The notes beneath the pieces were generated by a model. It saw only the letters and a program-made list of their open reading frames with translations, had not been told where the DNA came from and did not search any database. The position numbers and the translations under genes were made by a program. A stretch of 64,000 nt of DNA, from contig NZ_KL370891.1 in assembly GCF_000702325.1 (NCBI RefSeq), forward strand, positions 124,001 through 188,000, given 5' to 3'. This document shows, in pieces, positions 10,588 to 18,460 of this stretch. Each line of letters starts with the position of its first letter. Positions within the stretch are counted from its first letter, which is position 1. The DNA is from Thiomicrorhabdus sp. Milos-T2. Its GTDB lineage: Bacteria; Pseudomonadota; Gammaproteobacteria; Thiomicrospirales; Thiomicrospiraceae.

Positions 10588-11537
10588 TGCTTGATAAATC
10601 AAAAAACCAATCGAAAACCCAATCATCAAATCAAACAGAGAAACAACAGCTTTGTTTAGGATGGTTTGTGAAAGGGTTAATTGTTTTATTAGGTTTGCTT
10701 CCTCTTAGACTTAGCCAAGGACTGGGTTCACTGCTAGGAAGTTTGTTTTATTGGATTCCAAACAGTAATAAGCGCATTGCTCAAATAAATATTCAACAAG
10801 CTTATCCCAACCTTTCTCCTCAACAGCAAAAAGCTCTGCTTCAGGCAAACCTTAAAGAGACTTCTAAGGCGCTAATTGAGTTAGGGGCGTTTTGGCGTTG
10901 GCGTAGTGATAAGTTACTGCGACTGGTTAAAGAGGTTCATGGGCAAGATTTGTTAGAACAGGCCATTGCGCAAAATAAAGGTGTGATTTTTCTAGCGCCA
11001 CATATTGGCGCTTGGGAGCTAATAGGGAGTTATTTATCAGCCGTTTATCCCTCTAGTTTTTTATATCGACCGCCCAATATCCCTTCAATTGAACGCTTTA
11101 TGGTAAATGCAAGAGGGCGTTTTGGTGCAACCTTAGCGCCGACGGATTCACGTGGTGTTAGATGTTTAATGAAGGCGCTTAAAAATAAAGAAGTGACGGC
11201 TATTTTGCCTGACCAAGATCCAGGTGAATCTGGTGGAGTGTACGCGCCATTTTTTGACCGTCCTGCAAGAACTATGACGTTGGTCAGTAAACTATTAAAA
11301 AAAACGGGTAGTCCTTGTTTGTTTGTAGTAATGCAGCGTTTACCAAAGGCTAAAGGCTATGCACTTCACTTTTTACAAGCAGATGAAAGCCTAGCTAGTA
11401 AAGAAACCAAAATCGCAACTCAAGCCCTCAATACAGGAGTTGAGCAGTGTATTTCAATTGCACCAGAACAGTATTTATGGTGTTACAAACGTTTCCGTAA
11501 ACCACCAGAAGGGATAACGGATATTTATAAAAATTAG
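10587..11537 (+). CDS. LpxL/HtrB-family lipid A acyltransferase
   Basis: A 316-residue inner-membrane acyltransferase of the bacterial lipid A late-acyltransferase family, which adds secondary acyl chains to Kdo2-lipid IVA. The N-terminal hydrophobic segment (about residues 27-52) anchors it. The catalytic H-x4-E motif is HIGAWE near residue 138, and the conserved PDQDPG block is near 208. The sequence does not let me decide between the LpxL, LpxM or LpxP roles. It is translationally coupled to ttcA. No terminator is visible in the 97-bp convergent gap to the CHAD gene, which instead holds one ACCAGGCCTGGT copy. Confidence 0.85.
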   Translation: MLDKSKNQSKTQSSNQTEKQQLCLGWFVKGLIVLLGLLPLRLSQGLGSLLGSLFYWIPNSNKRIAQINIQQAYPNLSPQQQKALLQANLKETSKALIELGAFWRWRSDKLLRLVKEVHGQDLLEQAIAQNKGVIFLAPHIGAWELIGSYLSAVYPSSFLYRPPNIPSIERFMVNARGRFGATLAPTDSRGVRCLMKALKNKEVTAILPDQDPGESGGVYAPFFDRPARTMTLVSKLLKKTGSPCLFVVMQRLPKAKGYALHFLQADESLASKETKIATQALNTGVEQCISIAPEQYLWCYKRFRKPPEGITDIYKN

Positions 11538-11613
11538 CTAGATTTACTATTTATACATTCATTAAATCTTGCAAAAGTCTCTATTCAATAAGTTTCATTA
11601 ATGACATGAATCT

Positions 11614-11625
11614 ACCAGGCCTGGT
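11614..11625. repeat. dispersed palindrome ACCAGGCCTGGT
   Basis: Exact copy in the convergent gap between the acyltransferase and CHAD genes. Confidence 0.9.
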
Positions 11626-11634
11626 ACCTTTTAT

Positions 11635-12381
11635 CTAATGACGCAATTCTTTTCTTAGCTCAACCAGTATTTGAGCTTTTTTATCGTTTAAAAATGTATT
11701 GCAGTGTTTAAACGTTTTGGGTGTTAACAAAGATTCGTTTTGTTTTAAAAGCTTTATTGCTTGATAAATATCGTGAAAATCACCCAGTTTTGCTTGTAAT
11801 AATTTAGTGGTTTTAATGAGTTTGGTTTCTTGTGGATAAAAGCGCATTAATTGGTAACGTAAACGTTTACTAACTAAGCGAATCTTGTGAAGATGTTTGT
11901 CTTCTATATCAATGCTTTTTACTTCTTTAAGAGCCTTTTTTAGCCGTTTCTCAATCTCTTTTAAATCCATCTGTTGGCGTTTTAATTGAGATTGGGAGGT
12001 TTCGTGTTCGCCTGATAATAAAATCTTTTCATCATTTAAATCACTCAGCCACTCTTCGGTAAGCGTGATTTTAAAATCATGGTTCATTTCAACCCGTCGA
12101 TTGTTTAAAACCCGTAATAGGTCTTTAAACTCACTATGCCACTTTTTTGGGAATTGCGGCAATATTTCGGTTATAAAGACATCTAAGTCACGAATTTTAT
12201 TGCTGGCCTGAATTAACTTTTTTAAATTTAATCCTATGAAATCTTCCGGATTCATTACCACAATGAGTTTACGTGCCGCAATACGCAGGTTATGAAGACA
12301 TTCGACTAACTTGGGGTCTTCGTCATCTAAATGGTTATAACAAGTGATTGTTTTATTGAGTTTTTTGAAATCAGCTTTCAT
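11635..12381 (-). CDS. CHAD-domain protein
   Basis: A 248-residue, Lys-rich helical protein. It has the conserved basic/histidine helices of the CHAD domain: CLHNLRIAARKL near residue 30 and HKIRLVSKRLRYQL near 165, with LGDFHDIYQAI near 203. CHAD domains bind inorganic polyphosphate and are often found near polyphosphate metabolism genes. Here there is no CYTH triphosphatase domain in the protein and no polyphosphate gene nearby, so the role is open. It is convergent with the acyltransferase gene and followed upstream by the repeat-rich gap. Confidence 0.8.
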   Translation of the reverse strand: MKADFKKLNKTITCYNHLDDEDPKLVECLHNLRIAARKLIVVMNPEDFIGLNLKKLIQASNKIRDLDVFITEILPQFPKKWHSEFKDLLRVLNNRRVEMNHDFKITLTEEWLSDLNDEKILLSGEHETSQSQLKRQQMDLKEIEKRLKKALKEVKSIDIEDKHLHKIRLVSKRLRYQLMRFYPQETKLIKTTKLLQAKLGDFHDIYQAIKLLKQNESLLTPKTFKHCNTFLNDKKAQILVELRKELRH

Positions 12382-12401
12382 TGTAATTTGTTCTGCTTAT
12401 T

Positions 12402-12433
12402 AAGACCTTTGCATAGCCTTCTGCAAAAGTCTT
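12402..12433. repeat. 32-bp hairpin with AAGACCTTTGCA ends
   Basis: AAGACCTTTGCA and its imperfect complement TGCAAAAGTCTT flank an eight-base loop. The arms resemble the ends of the larger AGAGACCTTTGCACGAG inverted-repeat elements, so this may be a minimal or collapsed relative. It sits just upstream of the CHAD gene start. Confidence 0.5.
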
Positions 12434-12503
12434 CAATTTAAAAATAATACTTAATTGTGACATAGAAATATAGCTAAGTATTTGAACAATTTATTAAATT
12501 TTT

Positions 12504-12559
12504 AGAGACCTTTGCACGAGATAGGTGCGAAAGAAAAATGAGGTAAAATTTGCCTGATT
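12504..12559 (+). repeat. truncated inverted-repeat element (left end only)
   Basis: These 56 bases match the left part of the elements at 42354 and 46390, from AGAGACCTTTGCACGAGATAG to TGCCTGATT, then diverge. There is no matching right end nearby, so it looks like a decayed or interrupted copy. It is part of the 0.8-kb gene-free stretch 12382-13188, which holds no supportable gene. Confidence 0.75.
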
Positions 12560-12637
12560 CTCGACTTACCCCTTCGGGCGTCGAGTTCTTGGTTTGCAGT
12601 GAATAACGTTTCAACTGAGTCTTGGTTACGTTAATTT

Positions 12638-12649
12638 ACCAGGCCTGGT
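12638..12649. repeat. dispersed palindrome ACCAGGCCTGGT
   Basis: Exact copy in the repeat-rich gap before the long repeat. Confidence 0.9.
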
Positions 12650-12710
12650 GATTTAAGTTTGTAATTGAGAAGTGATACAACACCGATAACAGATACTAGG
12701 CTGATAATGT

Positions 12711-13078
12711 GTAAAAATTAAACTTGATCCTAGATGACAAGACTTAACTACTAAACTAACTTGATAAAAAATCATTACCAGATTTGAGTTATTTTCCACT
12801 TTTTTGATGCTTAATATTGAAGCTTGGGCAAACGCCTTAAGTCCCCTTGTAATAAATGGTGCAAGGTTCTTAGTGTAGTGAACGGTAAAAAAAACGCTGC
12901 TGTTTGAGCGTAGCGAGTTCAGCGTTTTCAGTTCACAAGCTTAGAACTTGCCCATTTATGGAGTGGGGTTTGTTTTTTGGTTACTTTTTGCCAAATTGCA
13001 AAAAGTAACGGGAAGCCTGAGTGACCAAATTTAAGGCAAAGGTTTAAATTTAAAAAGGCTTCTCAATCGCTGCACTGT
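12711..13078 (+). repeat. 368-bp long repeat, copy 1
   Basis: This stretch is nearly identical to 63334-63702 in the same orientation. It is rich in hairpins: AAAACGCTG/CAGCGTTTT at 12891-12928 and GTTACTTTTTGC/GCAAAAAGTAAC at 12980-13009, the latter a perfect 12-bp stem. Neither strand carries an uninterrupted reading frame of useful length. It could be a structured RNA or a nonautonomous mobile element; no transposase is near. Confidence 0.85.
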
Positions 13079-13106
13079 GAAGTGACCCCAATAAGTTGGA
13101 CAGTTT
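13079..13106 (+). mobile_element. possible solo end of an IS3-family element
   Basis: The bases GAAGTGACCCCAATAAGTTGGACAG resemble the terminal inverted repeats of IS150-like IS3 elements (xxTGACCCCAAxAAGTTGGACA). No transposase reading frame adjoins. It abuts the end of the long repeat directly. Confidence 0.3.
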
Positions 13107-13188
13107 ACTTAAGTGGCACCTAAGGCCTAATTTCTATATTTTATCGGAGTTAGGCTTGGTTTATAGGTGGGTCTTGAGGTTGTAGACA

Positions 13189-13779
13189 TTACTTTTTACG
13201 GCCAATATACCAAGCATAACGATGTTTAGAAGGATTTTCTTGAGTCGCGTTTTCGCTATTTAACCAGCCTTCACCGTACACTAATGTTTGCAGCTTTGAC
13301 CAGGCCTGGTTAAATTCATTGGGCTGAATGTAGAAATTGGGGTTTTGGGGGGCATTGTCTTGAACTGGTGCAAGAAAGGTTTGATAGAACAATAGTCCAT
13401 TTGGTTTTAAGGCTTCTTCTATTGCTTTGAACTGGTTACGATCCAAATAACGGCTAACCACAATCACATCAAATTGTTGGTAGGGTAGAATCATTTGCTC
13501 TAAATCGGTCAGTAGTGGAGTAATAGGAAGTTGATTGAGGCTTGCCCAATTATTGAGTACTGTCAATGCACTGTCAGAGATGTCCCACGCATGCGTTTTA
13601 AGACCACATTGCGCTAAAAAACGGGCGTTGCCGCCTAATCCTGAGGCCAGTTCTAAAGCCTGACCATTAAAGGGAAGTAGTCTGCTATGTTCTTTTAAAA
13701 CAAAACTTGGGTTAGCTTGGGTGTTTAAGGTTGCCTGGGCGTATTTAGTATCCCATTTTTGAGCGGTTTTTGAGTTCAT
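13189..13779 (-). CDS. class I SAM-dependent methyltransferase, TehB-like
   Basis: A 196-residue single-domain methyltransferase. The SAM-binding glycine loop is LELASGLGGNARFL near residues 41-55, the acidic end of strand 2 is in HAWDIS near 66, and motif IV is FDVIVVSRYL near 103. The sequence around these motifs resembles tellurite-resistance/TehB-type small-molecule methyltransferases, but the substrate is unknown. It lies 19 bases downstream of trkH in the same direction, probably as the last gene of that unit. It contains one exact ACCAGGCCTGGT copy, read as Gln-Ala-Trp. Confidence 0.75.
   Translation of the reverse strand: MNSKTAQKWDTKYAQATLNTQANPSFVLKEHSRLLPFNGQALELASGLGGNARFLAQCGLKTHAWDISDSALTVLNNWASLNQLPITPLLTDLEQMILPYQQFDVIVVSRYLDRNQFKAIEEALKPNGLLFYQTFLAPVQDNAPQNPNFYIQPNEFNQAWSKLQTLVYGEGWLNSENATQENPSKHRYAWYIGRKK
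13299..13310. repeat. dispersed palindrome ACCAGGCCTGGT
   Basis: Exact copy inside the TehB-like gene, read Gln-Ala-Trp. Confidence 0.9.
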
Positions 13780-13798
13780 AATAATTTAATACAGTCCG

Positions 13799-15250
13799 TT
13801 ATGTACGCCAAAAAGCCGCGGTAAATAGCACAAGTAAGGTAAAGATTTCTAAACGCCCTAATAGCATTGCAAAAGTTAATACCCACTTAACAGGGTCACT
13901 CATGCTTTGAAAGTTCGCTGCCACTTCACCTAACCCAGGGCCAAGGTTATTCATCATCGCTGCAATAGCAGAAAAAGCAGTTACCTGGTCAACACCAAGA
14001 GCCATAATAATAAGCAAGAGAATCGCAAAGGTGAAAACGTACACTGAGAAGAATCCCCAAACCGCGGTCATGATTTTTTCTGGAATGCTTTTGCCACTGA
14101 GTTTTACCGGCATAATAGCGTTAGGGTGAAGCAAACCGGTGATCTCTCGTAAACCTTGTTTAAATAACAATATAAAACGAATGACTTTCATTCCTCCGGC
14201 TGTTGAGCCTGCACTTCCGCCAATAAAGCTCATTAAAATTAACATGACAGGTAAGAAACCAGGCCATTGTGAAAAATCGACATTGGCATAACCGGTCGTG
14301 GTGGCTAAAGAGACCGTTTGAAATAGACCATAGCGAATGGCTTCTTCCCAGCTTGGATAAACGTCTTGTAGATATAAATATAAAATAGCGACAATGGAGG
14401 CACCTAATAATAAACCTGCATAAGCTTTAAATTCAGGATCGTAAAAATAGGCGTAACCACTTAAGTGTCTAAAAGCGGTAAAGTGCAGCGCAAAATTAAT
14501 GCCTGATAAAAACATAAATAATATGGCAACCATTTCAATATTAATGTTATCAAAGTAACCAATACTGGCATCGTGTGTTGAAAAGCCACCAATTGCGACA
14601 GTAGAAAAACTATGGGTGATGGCATCAAACCAGTTCATTCCCGCGTACCAATAGCTGGTTGCACAGGCTACGGTTAAACCCAGATAAATATACCAAAGGG
14701 CTTTGGCTGTTTCTGAAATTCGTGGGGCAATTTTAGAGTCTTTTATTGGGCCTGGAGTTTCAGCACGATAAAGTTGCATGCCTCCAATGCCCAACATCGG
14801 TAAGATGGCAACCGCTAAAACGATAATTCCCATTCCGCCCATCCATTGCAGCTGTTGGCGATACCAAAGAATGGCATGCGGCAATTCATCAAGACCGGTG
14901 ATGACGGTGGCTCCGGTGGTAGTTAACCCTGAAAATGACTCAAATATAGCATCGGTTAAACTTAATGGAACTTCTTTCGCTAAGAAGAAGGGAAGTGCCC
15001 CAGCCAATCCAAGAATGGTCCAGAACATAACAACAACAAGAAAACCGTCACGAATTTTTAGTTCGCGGGAATGATTTCTAACCGGATACCAAATGATTAA
15101 GCCGGTTAATAAAACACCCACAAGTACTTTTACAAAGTCATAAAGCGTGCCATCTTGATAATAAAGGGCGATAAAAATAGGCGGAAATAGACTGATGCTA
15201 TAGACCATTAGGAGTAGGCCGAAGACTTTGAATATAATTTTTGAATGCAT
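13799..15250 (-). CDS. trkH: Trk potassium uptake channel subunit TrkH
   Basis: Inner-membrane K+-translocating subunit of the Trk system, 483 residues with about ten membrane segments. The four pore loops of the TrkH/KtrB fold are visible through their selectivity-filter glycines: TTTGATVITG near residue 111, STVAIGGFST near 215, TTTGYANVD near 318, and MNNLGPGLGEV near 435. A conserved arginine in the D3M2 gate region (GGMKVIR near 355) is present. It works with the NAD-binding TrkA encoded just upstream, separated by 133 bp that contain a small hairpin element. Confidence 0.95.
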   Translation of the reverse strand: MHSKIIFKVFGLLLMVYSISLFPPIFIALYYQDGTLYDFVKVLVGVLLTGLIIWYPVRNHSRELKIRDGFLVVVMFWTILGLAGALPFFLAKEVPLSLTDAIFESFSGLTTTGATVITGLDELPHAILWYRQQLQWMGGMGIIVLAVAILPMLGIGGMQLYRAETPGPIKDSKIAPRISETAKALWYIYLGLTVACATSYWYAGMNWFDAITHSFSTVAIGGFSTHDASIGYFDNINIEMVAILFMFLSGINFALHFTAFRHLSGYAYFYDPEFKAYAGLLLGASIVAILYLYLQDVYPSWEEAIRYGLFQTVSLATTTGYANVDFSQWPGFLPVMLILMSFIGGSAGSTAGGMKVIRFILLFKQGLREITGLLHPNAIMPVKLSGKSIPEKIMTAVWGFFSVYVFTFAILLLIIMALGVDQVTAFSAIAAMMNNLGPGLGEVAANFQSMSDPVKWVLTFAMLLGRLEIFTLLVLFTAAFWRT

Positions 15251-15306
15251 AGTTGAGCGCTTTTACCGACCGTTTTATGGGTGCTATCAGTAGATTGTTA
15301 TGGGTT

Positions 15307-15371
15307 AAGACCTTTATGCGAAAGTATGCGCTTAATATTTCTTTTGTAGCAATCTTCTGCAAAGAGGTCTT
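15307..15371. repeat. 65-bp inverted-repeat element between trkA and trkH
   Basis: The ends AAGACCTTTATGCGAAAG and CTTCTGCAAAGAGGTCTT are imperfect inverted repeats similar to those of the larger AGAGACCTTTGCACGAG family. It sits in the transcribed spacer between trkA and trkH, where it would form an RNA hairpin. Confidence 0.5.
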
Positions 15372-15383
15372 GTTAAATAATGT

Positions 15384-16784
15384 TTAGCTAAACCAACTGC
15401 GTTTCACTTCAGGTGAAAATAGTTTGGCAATTTCCGCAGCATTTTCAGAATTGCTTAAAAATAAAATGGCATGATCTTCAGCTTCAATTTCTAAATCACG
15501 GTGCGCGATAATAACTCTGTCTTCACGAATGATACAGCCCACAGTAATATCACTTGGCCATTTAATATCGCCGATTTTTTTACCAATAATTTCAGAAGTA
15601 TTTTCACTGCCGTGAGCAATTACTTCCATCGCTTCTGCCGCGCCTTTTCTTAAGGTAGCGACTTTAACGGTATCGCCTTTACGGGTGTAACGTAAAAGGT
15701 GACTGGTGGTAATGCTGTCGGCGGAGATAGCCACATCAATGCTGTTACGCTGAATGAGTTCAACGTAGGACTGATTGTTAACTAAAGCGATAACACGACG
15801 AACGCCAAGTTTTTTGGCAAGCATGCCTGAGATAATATTGGCTTCGTCACTATTCGTTACGGCTACAAACAGATCAATTTCATCAATATTTTCTTCTAGA
15901 AGTAAATCTTTATCTGATACATCACCATGAATGATAATGGTGTTATCTAAAGACTCGGCAATCTCGCGAGACTGCTGCATATTGCGATCAATTAATTTAA
16001 CTTGGTGTTTTTTCTCTAACGCTTGAGCTAAACTAAAACCAATGTTTCCACCACCACCAATCATAATACGACGTGATGGACGTAATCGACTACGCCGCAG
16101 TTCATTGACGATGATGGGTATATGATCGGCTTCGGCTAGAAAGAACACCTCATCACCCGCTTTAATCAGTGTATCCCCCGAAGGCATGACCACTTGATTG
16201 CGACGATAAATGGCAACAATACGAGTTTTGATATTTTTAGGTAAATGCTCTCGTAAGCTTTGAATTTTTTTGCCTACCAGCATTCCGTCCGCATAAGCTC
16301 GCATGGCAACTAATTGCACTTTGCCTTCCGCAAAGTTAATGACCTGAAGAGAACCCGGATAATCAATTAACTGTAAGATATAGTCTGTTACGAGAGATTC
16401 GGGACTGATTAAAACATCAATGGGAATGGCAGAAGTATTGGCATTACGATCAAAGAGTTCAGGGTGGTCTAGATAGGAACGGCTCCGAACACGAGCTATT
16501 TTTTTATCTGTTTTATACAAACTGTGGGCAAGGTGACAAGCAAGAATGTTGGTTTCATCGTTTTGAGTTGCTGCAATAAGCATGTCCGCATCTTCTAAGC
16601 CTGCTTGTTCCAAAATATCCGGATGAGAGGCATGTCCCATTACGGTGCGGATGTCCAATCGGTCTTGTAAACGTTGCAGTTGCAGTCTATCTAAGTCAAC
16701 AACGGTAACGTCATTATTCTCTTGGGCTAATAACTCAGCAAGCGAAGTACCGACTTGTCCTGCTCCTAATATAACGATATTCAT
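15384..16784 (-). CDS. trkA: Trk potassium uptake regulatory subunit TrkA
   Basis: Cytoplasmic gating subunit of the Trk K+ system, 466 residues made of two RCK modules. Each has an NAD-binding Rossmann motif (ILGAGQVGTSLAELLA at residues 4-19 and IGGGGNIGFSLAQALE near 235) followed by a TrkA_C regulatory domain. Length and arrangement match E. coli TrkA (458). The gene starts 335 bp after ntrX; that gap contains an inverted-repeat element (16856-17017) and a partial duplicate of its right side, so trkA probably has its own promoter near 16800-16850. Confidence 0.95.
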   Translation of the reverse strand: MNIVILGAGQVGTSLAELLAQENNDVTVVDLDRLQLQRLQDRLDIRTVMGHASHPDILEQAGLEDADMLIAATQNDETNILACHLAHSLYKTDKKIARVRSRSYLDHPELFDRNANTSAIPIDVLISPESLVTDYILQLIDYPGSLQVINFAEGKVQLVAMRAYADGMLVGKKIQSLREHLPKNIKTRIVAIYRRNQVVMPSGDTLIKAGDEVFFLAEADHIPIIVNELRRSRLRPSRRIMIGGGGNIGFSLAQALEKKHQVKLIDRNMQQSREIAESLDNTIIIHGDVSDKDLLLEENIDEIDLFVAVTNSDEANIISGMLAKKLGVRRVIALVNNQSYVELIQRNSIDVAISADSITTSHLLRYTRKGDTVKVATLRKGAAEAMEVIAHGSENTSEIIGKKIGDIKWPSDITVGCIIREDRVIIAHRDLEIEAEDHAILFLSNSENAAEIAKLFSPEVKRSWFS

Positions 16785-16855
16785 TGTGTTAGTGTCATCT
16801 CAATTATCAAGTTAACCCTGTTGATACCGGGCTTAAATTTTATTTTAGACTAAAT

Positions 16856-17017
16856 GAGACCTTTGCAAGAGTCGAAGAATGCTTAAAAAAGGCTATAATT
16901 CTCTATCTTCAGCTTAAAAAATCCGCCCAATAGCTCGCTATTATGCGTATTTTTTAAACTAAATCTAAAGAATTCTTTCACTTTTTTATTACATCCTCGG
17001 CTCGTGCAAAGGTCTCT
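16856..17017. repeat. inverted-repeat (MITE-like) element, subfamily II
   Basis: The 162-bp element runs from GAGACCTTTGCAAGAGTCG to CTCGTGCAAAGGTCTC. Its ends match the family at 26567, 42354 and 46390 but its interior is different and instead resembles the element at 29854 (shared TAAATCTAAAGAATTCTTTC block). A partial second copy of that block follows at about 17018-17060. No reading frame is inside. It occupies the ntrX-trkA gap. Confidence 0.8.
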
Positions 17018-17119
17018 AAATCTAAAGAATTCCATCACTTTTTTCTTACCCTCTCAAATCGTTTAAAGGTTTATCTAAACAGCCCTTTAAGGAGAGAGGA
17101 AAAGCTATTCATTTGGTTG

Positions 17120-18460
17120 CTATTGTGGGTTTTTAGGGTCAATGCCGAGAGTTTTTAATTTACGGTATAAGTTGGTTCTATCAACACCAGAACGCTTGGC
17201 CGTCTCAGAAACATTTCCCCCGGTTTCACGTAAAAGCTGACTTAAATAGCGGGCTTCAAATTGTTCTTTACCTTCTCTTAGAGGTAAGCTGGTATCTACA
17301 ACATCACCCAATGAGTTACTTGTTTGTGAGTTCATTAAAAGCTCTTTGACTTCTTCGTCACTCACGTCATCGCTGCCTAAAATGAGTAGGCGTTGTATCA
17401 AGTTTTTTAACTCTTTTAAGTTGCCAGGCCAGGTATGCTGGCGAAGAATATTTTGAGCAGAAACGCTAAAATGTCTATATTCCAAACCTTCATAGGTCAC
17501 AAAGTGGTTTACAAAGTATTCAATCAGTTCCGGAATGTCTTCTGTATGTTGACGTAACGCAGGTATGTGCATTGGCATAACCTTTAAGCGTTGATAGAGG
17601 TCTTCTCTAAAAAGATGTTTTTCTACTAAGTCTTCTAAATCACTTTTTGTTAAAGCAATCACTCGTATATCAATGCATACGGCATCACTTTTCGCATCTA
17701 GTTGATAGCACTGTTTCAGAACGATATTCGCCAACATGGATTGGGCTTCTTGCGAAAGCTCTTCAACGTTGGCAATGACAAGAGTGCCTTGATGAACTTC
17801 ACGCAAGGTTTTTTTTAGCTTGTCGATATTCTCAGGTTGGCAGAGTTGATTGAAATCTAATGCATAAAACTCAGATAGGGAATTTTTATTTCGTTGACTG
17901 GTTTTATGTATGGCTTCTGCAAAATGATGTTTACCCGTTCCTGGTTCCCCAGTCACTAAAATAGGCATGGTGAATTTAGAGAGTCTATCGAGGGTTTCTC
18001 TAAGTTGAATAACGGTTTTACTTTTTCCAATAGGTAGAAACTGGTCAGGTTGTTTTTGTTTAAGTTGGCGATTTTCTTGATTAAGTTGATTATGTTCTAT
18101 GGCGCGTTCAGCCGTCACAATTAATTTGGCTAACGACAGGGGTTTTTCTAGAAAATCATACGCACCTAATCGCGTGGCCTCAATAGCAGTTTCAATGGTT
18201 CCGTGGCCAGACATCATAATGACTTTGGTGTTTTCTAAAACCTCTTCTTCTTGCATCTGTTTGAGTAGCGAAATACCATCTATATCCGGCATCCAAACAT
18301 CTAAAAAGACAATATCGGGTAAAAAATTACGCCATGCTTGTTGGGCTTGAACCCCATTGGCAGCGGTTTCAACTTGATAGCCTTCTTCACTAAAAATTTC
18401 TTCCATTAAACTGCGGATATCGCGTTCATCATCCACAATTAATAATTTACCTGGTTTCAT
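17120..18460 (-). CDS. ntrX: NtrX-type response regulator lacking the GAFTGA loop
   Basis: A 446-residue protein with receiver, AAA+ and Fis-type DNA-binding domains. Asp54 (FLDVWMPD) is the likely phosphorylation site, a Walker A-like GEPGTGKH lies near 172, and a C-terminal helix-turn-helix (GGNVSETAKRSGVDRTNLYR) ends the protein. It overlaps ntrY by ATGA, forming the NtrY-NtrX two-component pair associated with nitrogen or redox and envelope responses. Unusually, the region that should carry the sigma-54-contacting GAFTGA loop is missing, and the Walker B segment reads GTLVIANVEEL where GTLFLDEI is normal. It therefore probably does not activate sigma-54 polymerase in the classical way and may be a simple DNA-binding regulator. 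Confidence 0.88.
   Translation of the reverse strand: MKPGKLLIVDDERDIRSLMEEIFSEEGYQVETAANGVQAQQAWRNFLPDIVFLDVWMPDIDGISLLKQMQEEEVLENTKVIMMSGHGTIETAIEATRLGAYDFLEKPLSLAKLIVTAERAIEHNQLNQENRQLKQKQPDQFLPIGKSKTVIQLRETLDRLSKFTMPILVTGEPGTGKHHFAEAIHKTSQRNKNSLSEFYALDFNQLCQPENIDKLKKTLREVHQGTLVIANVEELSQEAQSMLANIVLKQCYQLDAKSDAVCIDIRVIALTKSDLEDLVEKHLFREDLYQRLKVMPMHIPALRQHTEDIPELIEYFVNHFVTYEGLEYRHFSVSAQNILRQHTWPGNLKELKNLIQRLLILGSDDVSDEEVKELLMNSQTSNSLGDVVDTSLPLREGKEQFEARYLSQLLRETGGNVSETAKRSGVDRTNLYRKLKTLGIDPKNPQ

Noticed and set aside
12711-13078. The long repeat as a protein-coding remnant on the minus strand.
   Set aside because: Translation shows repeated stops in every frame, and hairpins dominate, so no gene is claimed.
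17424-17433. CCAGGCCAGG in ntrX as a palindrome copy.
   Set aside because: It is a direct repeat of CCAGG and not a palindrome, so it is not in the family.
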